Translations under genes and position numbers: made by a program
Source: Microbacterium album
GTDB lineage: Bacteria; Actinomycetota; Actinomycetes; Actinomycetales; Microbacteriaceae
Direction of reading: 5' to 3'
NCBI RefSeq assembly: GCF_014643695.1
Contig: NZ_BMJY01000005.1
Location: 62,001 to 126,000 of the forward strand
Length of the DNA: 64,000 nucleotides
In this document: positions 26,178 through 33,712 of the stretch, in pieces
Layout of the letters: each line of letters starts with the position of its first letter
Numbering within the stretch: the first letter of the stretch is position 1
Notes under the pieces: generated by a model
The model's database searches: none
Told to the model about the DNA's origin: nothing
What the model saw: only the letters and a program-made list of their open reading frames with translations

Positions 26178-26987
26178 TCAGCGCCCCGGCGCCCCGGCCC
26201 CGAGCGCGCGCGAGAGCGTCGTGGCCGAGGCAAGCACGACATTCGCGAAACTCTGCGCCTGGCTGCGAGAGGTGGCACCGGTCACGGAGATCGCGCCGAT
26301 GATCCGGTTATTGCGTGTGAAGATGGGCGCCGCCACGCAAAACAACCCGGGCTGCGACTCTTCCAGGTCGTACGCTACGCGCGTGCGCCGTATCGTGGTG
26401 AGCTGCTTGCGCAACTCTTCGGGGTCGGTGATGGATCCCGGCGCGAGCCGCACCAGCTGGCCACTCAGAATCGCGTCGATGAACTCCTGGCTGCTGAAGG
26501 CCAGAATCGCTTTGCCCAACCCCGTGCAGGTTATCGGAAGGCGGCCCCCGACTCGCGAGTGCGGCACGCGCAGGTCGAGAGCGCTGATCTTCTCCACGTA
26601 GATGATGTCGCTCCCCTGCCGCATCGCGACGTTGGACGTGAGGCGCGTGACCTCCGCCAACGACTGGGCGAACGGCACCGCGAGATCACGCAAACGGCTC
26701 TGATCGGGGACGAGATTGCCCAGCTCGAACATGCGGACGCCGAGCCGCACACCCTTGCGCCCTCGTTCGAGCGCACCCCACTGCACCAGGTCTCCCACCA
26801 GACGGTGGGTCGTCGACTTCGGCATGCCCGTGCGACGGGACATCTCCCGGATGGAGATCTCGCTCTCGTCGGGCGTGAACAGCTCGAGCAGGCTCAGCCC
26901 CCGCGAGAGCGAGGAGGCGGCCTCGGGGCGGCCTGGCTCGCCCGGCTCCGCCGACGGCGTGTCGTCACCCTGGATCACGTTCACCAC
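26178..26987 (-). CDS. IclR-family transcriptional regulator
   Basis: The 269-residue protein has an N-terminal winged HTH (SIREMSRRTGMPKSTTHRLV) and a C-terminal IclR effector domain (GKAILAF, YDLEESQPGLFCVAAPIF, GAISVTGATS). It is divergent from the Ldh-type dehydrogenase operon and precedes MR/MLE enzyme 3, so it likely controls cluster C in response to a sugar-acid intermediate. The start is GTG 26987, or GTG 26984. Confidence 0.9.
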   Translation of the reverse strand: MVNVIQGDDTPSAEPGEPGRPEAASSLSRGLSLLELFTPDESEISIREMSRRTGMPKSTTHRLVGDLVQWGALERGRKGVRLGVRMFELGNLVPDQSRLRDLAVPFAQSLAEVTRLTSNVAMRQGSDIIYVEKISALDLRVPHSRVGGRLPITCTGLGKAILAFSSQEFIDAILSGQLVRLAPGSITDPEELRKQLTTIRRTRVAYDLEESQPGLFCVAAPIFTRNNRIIGAISVTGATSRSQAQSFANVVLASATTLSRALGAGAPGR

Positions 26988-26994
26988 GAGGGCA

Positions 26995-27000
26995 ATTATG
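26995..27000 (-). promoter_or_regulatory. -10 element for a likely leaderless iclR transcript
   Basis: On the minus strand CATAAT is followed by 7 nt and GTG 26987, with no Shine-Dalgarno site between. Confidence 0.35.
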
Positions 27001-27133
27001 TCCCTCTATCCGGGTCGGCGTGTTCGGGGGCGTCCTGCATGGCGGGACCCCCCGCGAGCGCCGCGGACACGCTCGGACACAATCGGAGCGCACTCATCGG
27101 CGGCGATGGGGCTGATCACGACGAGGACGGGCT

Positions 27134-28189
27134 ATGACGAGTGAACGGTCGACGAGCGCGCCCCGAGGGCCCCACCGGCTCTCCGCAGAGCAGGCCACCG
27201 TACGGGCGGCTGCGGCGCTCGAGGCGGAAGGTGCCGGCCGCGACGCCGCGACGCTGCAGGCGGCCCATCTGACCGAGGCCGAGCTCCGTGGCCACACGTC
27301 GCACGGTCTCCGGCGGCTCCCCGTCCTGATCGAGCGTCTCCGGGCGGGGCTGATCGACCCCGACGCCCAGCCTGAGTTGCGCTGGACAGCCGACGCCACC
27401 CTGCGCGTGGACGGTCGACGCGGCTTCGGACCGCTCACGGCGTACGCGGCGATCGACGCCCTGCTGCAGCGTTCCGCGCGCACCGGCGTCGCGGTCGGCG
27501 CGCTGCACCACACCCACCATCTGGGCATGCTCGCCCCCTACGTCGAGCGCATCGCCGAGGCTGGGTGCGTCGGCGTGGTCCTGTCGTCCACCGAGGGTCT
27601 CGTCCACCCCTGGGGCGGCTCGGGCGCGCTGCTGGGCACCAACCCCCTGGCCGTTGGCGTGCCCGTTGCCCAGGCGCCGCTCACCCTCGATATGTCGACA
27701 GGCTCCGTGTCAGCGGGCAAGATCCTCGACCACCTGGAGCGCGGCAGGCCGCTGCCGGACGGCTGGGCCGTCGACGCGGACGGCCGCCCGACGCGCGACC
27801 CCGCCGAGGCCGTCCGCGGGGCGATCTCGCCGTTCGGCGGCTCGAAGGGGTATGCGCTCGGCATCACGCTCGGCGCCGTCGTCGGCGTGCTCACCGGCAC
27901 TGAATTCGGGCTGGACGTCGTGGGCACACTCGACGCCGAACACGAGACGACGAAGGGCGACGTGATCATCGTGCTCCGTATCGAGGCGTTCGGCCAGCCG
28001 GCGCGTTCGGAGGGTCTGGCGGCATACCTCGAGCGGGTGCGCGCAAGCGGAGTGGACGGGACGCGGGTGCGAATCCCGGGAGACCGCGCCCGGCAGGCGC
28101 GCGCGGACGCGCTCGCCGACGGGTTCGACGTGACGGACGAGGTGTGGGAGTTTCTGCACCGCGCGGCCGCCGCAGGGAGCAAGGCATGA
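27134..28189 (+). CDS. Ldh/YlbC-family NAD(P)-dependent malate/lactate-type dehydrogenase
   Basis: The 351-residue protein is of the malate/L-lactate dehydrogenase Ldh_2 family, unrelated to classical LDH. Marks are HTSHGLRRLP, HHTHHLGMLAPYVERIAEAG, GTNPLAVGVP and FGGSKGYALG. Members reduce 2-oxo acids or imines, for example ureidoglycolate, 2,3-diketo-gulonate or delta-piperideine-2-carboxylate. It leads a three-gene operon with an ATGA overlap to the next gene. Confidence 0.88.
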   Translation: MTSERSTSAPRGPHRLSAEQATVRAAAALEAEGAGRDAATLQAAHLTEAELRGHTSHGLRRLPVLIERLRAGLIDPDAQPELRWTADATLRVDGRRGFGPLTAYAAIDALLQRSARTGVAVGALHHTHHLGMLAPYVERIAEAGCVGVVLSSTEGLVHPWGGSGALLGTNPLAVGVPVAQAPLTLDMSTGSVSAGKILDHLERGRPLPDGWAVDADGRPTRDPAEAVRGAISPFGGSKGYALGITLGAVVGVLTGTEFGLDVVGTLDAEHETTKGDVIIVLRIEAFGQPARSEGLAAYLERVRASGVDGTRVRIPGDRARQARADALADGFDVTDEVWEFLHRAAAAGSKA

Positions 28190-29406
28190 GCGCGGAGTTC
28201 GGCGTCCTGCGCCTGCCGGAGGAGATCAGGTTCGGCTGGGGCGCGCGCGCCAGCGTGCCCGGGATCGTCCGCGCGCTGGGGGTCCGTGCACTCGTCGTCA
28301 CGGATGCGGTTCTCGCCGGCACCCCGCACTTCCGCGACCTGATGGCCGAGATCGAGGGTGCCGGCGTCGGTGTGACCGTGCAAACGGACGTACCCGCCGA
28401 GCTGCCGATGACCGCGATCGTTCGGCTCGCCGAGGCCGCCCGCAACCTCGCGCCCGACGTCGTTGTCGGATACGGCGGCGGTAGCGCCCTCGACGCGGCC
28501 AAGCTCGTCGCCCTGCTGCTCACGCACGGCGGCACGCTTCCCGACTACTACGGCGAGAACCGCGTGCCCGGGCCCGTGCTGCCGCTGGTAGCGATCCCGA
28601 CGACCGCGGGCACCGGCAGCGAGGTGACGCCCGTCGCGGTGATCTCGGACCCCGACCGGGAGCTCAAGGTCGGCGTTTCCAGTCCCCGTCTGATCCCCCG
28701 GGTCGCTGTCGTGGATCCCGAGCTGACGGTCGGCGCGCCGCGCGGCGTCACCGCCCACGCGGGCATCGACGCTTTCGTGCACGCGGTGGAGTCCTTCACG
28801 GCACGCGACCTCGTCCCGGCTCAGACGGCGCCCCTGCCCGTCTTCGTCGGACGCAACGCGCTCACCGCGCCCCTCTCGCTCGAGGCTGCGGCGCTGATCC
28901 ACGAGGCCCTCCCCCGCGTGATCGACGACCCCGCCGACGTCGCGGCCCGCACGGCGATGGCCCGTGGCAGCCTGCTGGCTGGCATGGCCTTCGGCGCGGC
29001 GGGCACGCACCTGAGCCACGCGATCCAGTACCCGGTCGGTGCGCTCACCCACACGCCGCACGGCCTGGGCACCGGCACGCTGCTGCCGTTCGTGATGCAG
29101 GCGTGCGCGGCGGCGGTGCCGGATCGGCTGGCCAGGCTCGGCGAGGCGCTGGGACTGCCGCCGCACGGCACGGTCGCCGCTCGAGCCCAGTCGGCGGTCG
29201 ATGCCATCGCCGCCCTGTGTGCTCGGATCGGTCTGCCCCCATCGCTCGCCGAGCTCGGCATCTCCGAGACTGAGCTCGACCGCATCGTCGAGCTCACGCT
29301 GATGTCGGCACGGCTCGTGACCATCTCACCGCTCCCCCAGGACGCCGAGGCGGTCGCGCGGATCGTCCGGGCCGCCCACGTCGGCGACCGCTCGCTGCTC
29401 GCCTGA
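28186..29406 (+). CDS. Iron-containing (group III) alcohol dehydrogenase
   Basis: The 406-residue protein has the Fe-ADH core: GYGGGSALDAAK for NAD, TTAGTGSEVTPVAV, and metal residues around HAGIDAFVHAVE and HLSHAIQYPVGALTHTPHG. Relatives include lactaldehyde reductase, maleylacetate reductase and hydroxyacid-oxoacid transhydrogenase. In this context, reduction or oxidation of a short hydroxyaldehyde or hydroxy acid is plausible. It overlaps the previous gene by 4 nt. Confidence 0.88.
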   Translation: MSAEFGVLRLPEEIRFGWGARASVPGIVRALGVRALVVTDAVLAGTPHFRDLMAEIEGAGVGVTVQTDVPAELPMTAIVRLAEAARNLAPDVVVGYGGGSALDAAKLVALLLTHGGTLPDYYGENRVPGPVLPLVAIPTTAGTGSEVTPVAVISDPDRELKVGVSSPRLIPRVAVVDPELTVGAPRGVTAHAGIDAFVHAVESFTARDLVPAQTAPLPVFVGRNALTAPLSLEAAALIHEALPRVIDDPADVAARTAMARGSLLAGMAFGAAGTHLSHAIQYPVGALTHTPHGLGTGTLLPFVMQACAAAVPDRLARLGEALGLPPHGTVAARAQSAVDAIAALCARIGLPPSLAELGISETELDRIVELTLMSARLVTISPLPQDAEAVARIVRAAHVGDRSLLA

Positions 29407-29428
29407 TCCCGTCACCCAGGAGGAACCC

Positions 29429-30862
29429 ATGACCTCGACGCCACTCGCTGACCTGTTCATCGACGGCCGCTGGCGCGCCGGTGGCGACGGCCGCCGCTTC
29501 CGCGTCGTGAACCCCGCCGACGGCTCCACGATCGCCGAGTTCGCAGCCGCGACGGAGGACGACTGCCGGGCGGCGGTCGAGGCCGCGGAGCGGGCGTTCC
29601 CCGCGTGGTCGCGGACGTCGCCCCGGGAGCGCTCCGAGCTGCTCTACCGCGCGTTCGAGATCCTGCGCGCCGAGCGGGAGCACTTCGCGGAGCTGATGGT
29701 GCGCGAGAACGGCAAGGCCTGGGCCGACGCGATGGCCGAGGCCGCCTACGCGACGGAGTTCTTCCGCTGGTTCGCGGAGGAGGCCGTGCGCGTCCCCGGC
29801 GACTACCGCCTGTCGCCGAACGGCGACAAGCGCATCGTCGTGACGCGCGAGCCGGTCGGCGTCGCCCTGCTCATCACGCCATGGAACTTCCCGGCCGCGA
29901 TGGCGACGCGCAAGCTCGGCCCGGCGCTCGCCGCCGGCTGCACGACCATCCTCAAGCCCGCGCGGGAGACCCCTCTGACGGCGGCGTATGTCGTCGACGT
30001 CCTTCGCCGGGCGGGCGCGCCGGCGGGCGTGGTCAACCTCGTCACGCCGGTACCCACGGGCCCGCTCGTGGCGGGGATGATCGCCCACCCTGCTGTGCGC
30101 AAACTCTCCTTCACCGGCTCCACGGAGGTGGGCCGCGAGCTGCTCAGGGCCTGCGCCGACACGATCGTGAGCACGTCGATGGAACTCGGCGGCAACGCCC
30201 CGGTGATCGTCCTGCCCGGCGCGGACCTCGACAGGACCGTGTCGGGCTCGCTTCTCGCGAAGATGCGCAACGGCGGCTCCGCGTGCACGGCGGCCAACCG
30301 CTTCTACGTGCACTCGAGCCTCCACGACGCGTTCGTCGAGCGGATGAGGGAGGAGCTCGAACGGATCCGCACGGGCCCCGGGCTGGACCGCCAGAACGAC
30401 CTTGGCGCGCTGGTCTCGACCGGCGAGCGCGACAAGGTCGCGGAGCTCGTCTCGACCGCCGTGGGCGAGGGCGCGCGCATCGTGACCGGAGGCACCGGCT
30501 CCCCCCAGGGCGCGTTCTACGCGCCGACCCTGCTGGACGGGGTGTCGCACGGCGACACGATCACCCGCCAGGAGATTTTCGGTCCGGTGACGGCAGTGGT
30601 CTCGTACGACGACGTTGACGACGCCGTACGGATGGCCAACGACACCGAGTTCGGACTTGTCGCCTACGTGTTCGGACCGGACGAGGACGCCATGCGGGCG
30701 GCGCTACGGATGGAGTCGGGCATGGTCGCGGTCAACCGCGGCGTGCTCAGCGATCCGGCCGCGCCCTTCGGCGGCGCAAAGCAGAGCGGCATCGGTCGCG
30801 AGGGCAGCAGCGAGGGCATCCTCGAGTACCTGGAGGAGAAGTACATCGCGCTCGATGCGTGA
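29429..30862 (+). CDS. NAD(P)-dependent aldehyde dehydrogenase, GabD/AldA type (cluster C)
   Basis: The 477-residue protein has TPWNFPAAMATRKLGPALA, KPARETPLTA, FTGSTEVG, the glutamate in MELGGNAP and the nucleophilic cysteine in NGGSACTAANR. It is closest in feel to succinate-semialdehyde or glycolaldehyde dehydrogenases. It follows the Fe-ADH gene by 22 nt with a strong AGGAGG site and probably turns the aldehyde from that enzyme into an acid. Confidence 0.9.
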   Translation: MTSTPLADLFIDGRWRAGGDGRRFRVVNPADGSTIAEFAAATEDDCRAAVEAAERAFPAWSRTSPRERSELLYRAFEILRAEREHFAELMVRENGKAWADAMAEAAYATEFFRWFAEEAVRVPGDYRLSPNGDKRIVVTREPVGVALLITPWNFPAAMATRKLGPALAAGCTTILKPARETPLTAAYVVDVLRRAGAPAGVVNLVTPVPTGPLVAGMIAHPAVRKLSFTGSTEVGRELLRACADTIVSTSMELGGNAPVIVLPGADLDRTVSGSLLAKMRNGGSACTAANRFYVHSSLHDAFVERMREELERIRTGPGLDRQNDLGALVSTGERDKVAELVSTAVGEGARIVTGGTGSPQGAFYAPTLLDGVSHGDTITRQEIFGPVTAVVSYDDVDDAVRMANDTEFGLVAYVFGPDEDAMRAALRMESGMVAVNRGVLSDPAAPFGGAKQSGIGREGSSEGILEYLEEKYIALDA

Positions 30863-30916
30863 GGTTGGACGGGTCCGTCCAGCGGAACGCTCCCTCCCCC
30901 GGCGGCCGGTGGGGAG

Positions 30917-30922
30917 TAAGGT
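30917..30922 (+). promoter_or_regulatory. -10 element for a likely leaderless 2-hydroxyacid dehydrogenase mRNA
   Basis: TAAGGT, then 7 nt, then GTG 30930. It supports GTG 30930 as the start, not the longer upstream frame. Confidence 0.4.
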
Positions 30923-30929
30923 CGCAGGC

Positions 30930-31862
30930 GTGAGCGAATCCGTGATCCTCTCCGTGCCCACCGAGCAACTGGCGGAGGACGTGCGCGCCCTCCTCGACCC
31001 GGCCCTCGACATCGAGGTCATCGTCTGGGACAGCTCGGTCGATGCGCCGCGCGACCGGCTCGACATCGTCGTGCCGCCGTACATGAAGCAGGGCGCGACC
31101 CTCAAGCGGCTGCAGGAGGTCGAGTACCGCCTCATCCAGGGGCAAGCCATCGGGTACGACGGCGTCGCCGAGCGTCTGCCCCCGGGCACCGTGTACGCGA
31201 ACGCGTCGTCGGTGCACGAGGCCGCGACGGCCGAGCTCACGCTCGCGCTGCTGCTCGGCGCCCAGCGCGACCTGCCGCGCATGGTGCGCAGCCAGGACCG
31301 CGGCGAGTGGGACAGCTTCGAGGCACCCGGCCTCGCCGACCGGCGGGTCGTGATGCTCGGCTTCGGCGGCGTGGCGAAAGCGATCGCCGATCGGCTCCTC
31401 CCGTTCGAGGTCGACCTCGTCCCGGTCGCGTCCCACGCGCGCAAGGAGGAGGGCCTCGAGGTGCGGTCGATCGACGACCTGGCGGAGCTGCTCCCCACGG
31501 CCGAGATCCTGCTGATCGTCCTTCCGGGGGGTCCGCAGACGCACCACCTCGTGGACGACGCCGTGCTGTCCGCCCTGCCCGACGGCGCCCTCGTGGTGAA
31601 CGTCGGCCGCGGCCCCATCGTCGACACCGACGCGCTGGTCGACCATGTCTCGCGCGGTCGCCTGCGCGTCGCGAGCGACGTGTTCGATCCCGAGCCCCTC
31701 CCGGCCGACCACCCGCTGTGGAAGCTGGACGGCGTGCTGATCGCACCCCACGTCGGCGGGCGCTCGCGGGCTATGCGGCCACGCATCGCCCGCCTCGTCG
31801 CGACGCAGGCCGAGCGGATGGCGCGCGGCGAGGAGCCCCTCAACGTGGTCATCCGCGCCTGA
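30930..31862 (+). CDS. D-isomer-specific 2-hydroxyacid dehydrogenase
   Basis: The 310-residue NAD-dependent enzyme has a Rossmann motif (VMLGFGGVAKAIADRL) and the catalytic Arg/Glu/His set: NVGRGPIVD, DVFDPEPLPADHPL, APHVGGRSR. It reduces 2-oxo acids such as hydroxypyruvate or glyoxylate. It has its own promoter and probably lies outside cluster C. The longer reading frame overlaps the aldehyde dehydrogenase and is rejected. Confidence 0.88.
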   Translation: MSESVILSVPTEQLAEDVRALLDPALDIEVIVWDSSVDAPRDRLDIVVPPYMKQGATLKRLQEVEYRLIQGQAIGYDGVAERLPPGTVYANASSVHEAATAELTLALLLGAQRDLPRMVRSQDRGEWDSFEAPGLADRRVVMLGFGGVAKAIADRLLPFEVDLVPVASHARKEEGLEVRSIDDLAELLPTAEILLIVLPGGPQTHHLVDDAVLSALPDGALVVNVGRGPIVDTDALVDHVSRGRLRVASDVFDPEPLPADHPLWKLDGVLIAPHVGGRSRAMRPRIARLVATQAERMARGEEPLNVVIRA

Positions 31863-31882
31863 TCGGCACGGGCGCGCCGGCC

Positions 31883-31897
31883 GGCGCCTGAAGCGCC
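31883..31897. terminator. Terminator-like hairpin between convergent genes
   Basis: GGCGC (31883-31887), loop CTGAA, GCGCC (31893-31897), between the stops of the 2-hydroxyacid dehydrogenase and apt. Confidence 0.35.
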
Positions 31898-31900
31898 CTG

Positions 31901-32410
31901 CTACGCCGTGAAGACCGTGTGCACGTCGCCCGCGACGGTCCGTCCGCCGAGGTCTGTGAGCTCCAGGACGACGGCCGATCCGGCGACGACCGCGCCCAGG
32001 TCCTCGACCAGGCGCTGGGCCGCCGTGAGGGTGCCGCCCGTCGCGAGCACGTCGTCGAGCAGCAGCACCCGCTCGCCTGGCCGGAGGACGCCGGGTGCCT
32101 CGATGGTCGCGGTGCCGTACTCGAGCGCGTACGACACGGCGGCGGCGGGACGCGGCAGCTTCCCCGCCTTGCGGATCTGGAGCATCCCCACGCCCGCGAG
32201 CGCGGCGGCGTAGCCCGCGAGCAGGAACCCGCGCGCCTCGATGCCCGCCACGATGTCGAAGCGGCCATCGAACGGCGCGATGAGTGCCTCCACCACCTCA
32301 CGCAGCGCGTCGCCGTCGGCCAGCAACGGTGACACGTCGCGGAACAGCACACCGGGTTCGGGGTAGTCGGGCGTGAGCGCGATGAGCGACTCGGCGCGGG
32401 TCAGGTCCAC
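31901..32410 (-). CDS. apt: Adenine phosphoribosyltransferase
   Basis: The product is 169 residues. The PRPP-binding loop is VLLLDDVLATGGTL, and the N-terminal DYPEPGVLFRDVSPLLADG is typical of Apt. It makes AMP from adenine and PRPP in purine salvage. GTG 32410 is preferred over GTG 32413 because a -10 hexamer lies 6 nt before it, the same spacing as in several other genes here. Confidence 0.93.
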   Translation of the reverse strand: MDLTRAESLIALTPDYPEPGVLFRDVSPLLADGDALREVVEALIAPFDGRFDIVAGIEARGFLLAGYAAALAGVGMLQIRKAGKLPRPAAAVSYALEYGTATIEAPGVLRPGERVLLLDDVLATGGTLTAAQRLVEDLGAVVAGSAVVLELTDLGGRTVAGDVHTVFTA

Positions 32411-32416
32411 CACCCC

Positions 32417-32422
32417 AGGCTA
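32417..32422 (-). promoter_or_regulatory. -10 element for a likely leaderless apt mRNA
   Basis: Minus-strand TAGCCT, 6 nt, GTG 32410. It sits 12 nt from the divergent -10 at 32435. Confidence 0.4.
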
Positions 32423-32434
32423 CTGCCGGCCGCA

Positions 32435-32440
32435 TACGCT
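32435..32440 (+). promoter_or_regulatory. -10 element for a likely leaderless mRNA
   Basis: TACGCT, then GGAGGC, then ATG 32447. The GGAGG could also act as a ribosome-binding site if transcription starts further upstream. Confidence 0.4.
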
Positions 32441-32446
32441 GGAGGC

Positions 32447-33037
32447 ATGCCCCGATTGCAGGCCGACGCCGACCCCTCGACGTGGGTGGCCGTGACCGGG
32501 TCCCTCGGGCTCCGCGGTCGCCGCCACCGCAAGGCGGCCATCCGGATGCTGCTGTCGCAGGGAAGCCGGATGATGGGCGGCGCCGGCCGCCCGAACGGCG
32601 TGCTGGCATGGGCGATCAGCCAGGCGGCCCCGCTGATGATGCGGCGCGCCGACGGCCGCCTGCTCGTCTGGGTGTGGAAGGACGATCCCGAGCTGCTGGT
32701 CGTGATGGCCCAGCTGCAGGACCTCACGCCGCAGCTGCGGGCGGCGCGGGCCATGATGCCGATCGAGTACGACGACACGGAGTCGTTTCGCGGGGCGTAT
32801 CTGGGCATGGGCGAGCGGCTCGTGATCGATCTGCCGCCCCAGCCGGCCACGCCGCCCTTCGCGACCTACACGTGGGACACCGGTGCCCACCTCGTGACCG
32901 TGACGGCCGTCTCCGGCGATCGCGAACGGTTCCGCACGGTGCTCGGCGCTGCCGACGCGCTCGCGCGCAGCGTGCGCATCATCGACGACCTCCGGGTCGG
33001 CGAGACCACCGGCGTGCTGCGGCTCGACCCCGCCTGA
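32447..33037 (+). CDS. Conserved hypothetical protein
   Basis: I do not recognise this 196-residue soluble protein. It has no signal peptide or clear transmembrane segment. Visible features are a basic, methionine-rich N-terminal third (AIRMLLSQGSRMMGG, QAAPLMMRR) and a beta-rich C-terminal half (YTWDTGAHLVTVTAV). Codon use and composition match its neighbours, which supports a real gene. It is divergent from apt with almost touching promoters. Confidence 0.7.
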   Translation: MPRLQADADPSTWVAVTGSLGLRGRRHRKAAIRMLLSQGSRMMGGAGRPNGVLAWAISQAAPLMMRRADGRLLVWVWKDDPELLVVMAQLQDLTPQLRAARAMMPIEYDDTESFRGAYLGMGERLVIDLPPQPATPPFATYTWDTGAHLVTVTAVSGDRERFRTVLGAADALARSVRIIDDLRVGETTGVLRLDPA

Positions 33038-33169
33038 CGCTCGCGCGGACGCCCGCGCATAGCGCGCACAAAGCGCAATCCGCGTGGCGGTGTCAAGCCC
33101 CTCCCGGCAGACGTCCAGGTTCTCCTACCGTGGGCAGCGCGGGAGATCCCCGCAAGAAGGGAGCGCGTC

Positions 33170-33439
33170 ATGGGCTTCATCGCATTCATCATCCTCGGGC
33201 TCATCGCGGGCGCGATCGCGAAGGCGATCCTGCCCGGGCGGCAGGGCGGCGGATGGATCGCCACCCTCATCCTCGGAGTCATCGGCGCCGTCCTCGGCGG
33301 ATGGCTCGGTTCGGCCATCTTCGGCGTCGGCATCGAAGAGTTCTGGAGCATCCAGACCTGGCTGCTCGCGATCGGTGGTTCGATCATCGTGCTGCTGATC
33401 TGGGGCCTCATCACGGGCCGCAACAAGTCCGCCCGATAG
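33170..33439 (+). CDS. GlsB/YeaQ/YmgE-family stress membrane protein
   Basis: The 89-residue protein has three hydrophobic helices with glycine-rich turns (ILGLIAGAIAKAILPGRQGGG, ILGVIGAVLGGWLG), the hallmark of the transglycosylase-associated/GlsB family. It is a small membrane protein linked to general stress in other bacteria; its mechanism is unknown. The start has AAGGGAG upstream. Confidence 0.88.
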   Translation: MGFIAFIILGLIAGAIAKAILPGRQGGGWIATLILGVIGAVLGGWLGSAIFGVGIEEFWSIQTWLLAIGGSIIVLLIWGLITGRNKSAR

Positions 33440-33584
33440 CCCCACAGACGTCGGCCGCGTCCCTCCCCGGTGCCCTCTCTCTCACCGGCGCAGCGTCCGA
33501 CCTTCAGGGGAACGCCCCTTCGCGAGCCGTCATAACCCGCCCAGCGGGCTCGGTCACGGAGGGGGCGCCCCGAACGAGAGACGC

Positions 33585-33616
33585 AGAACGCCCGTCGCAC
33601 ACGCGGCGGGCGTTCT
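33585..33616. terminator. Bidirectional terminator
   Basis: AGAACGCCCG (33585-33594) pairs with CGGGCGTTCT (33607-33616). It lies between the convergent GlsB-like gene and glgB. The rest of 33440-33712 shows no gene. Confidence 0.6.
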
Positions 33617-33712
33617 ACGTTGCCCCCGCGAGCGCAGGACATGAGCCCCGGACCGCGCGGGGCAACGTGAAAGCGCGGCCCGAGGCCTGCAGCGCGGAAG
33701 GGCGGGGCGGGA

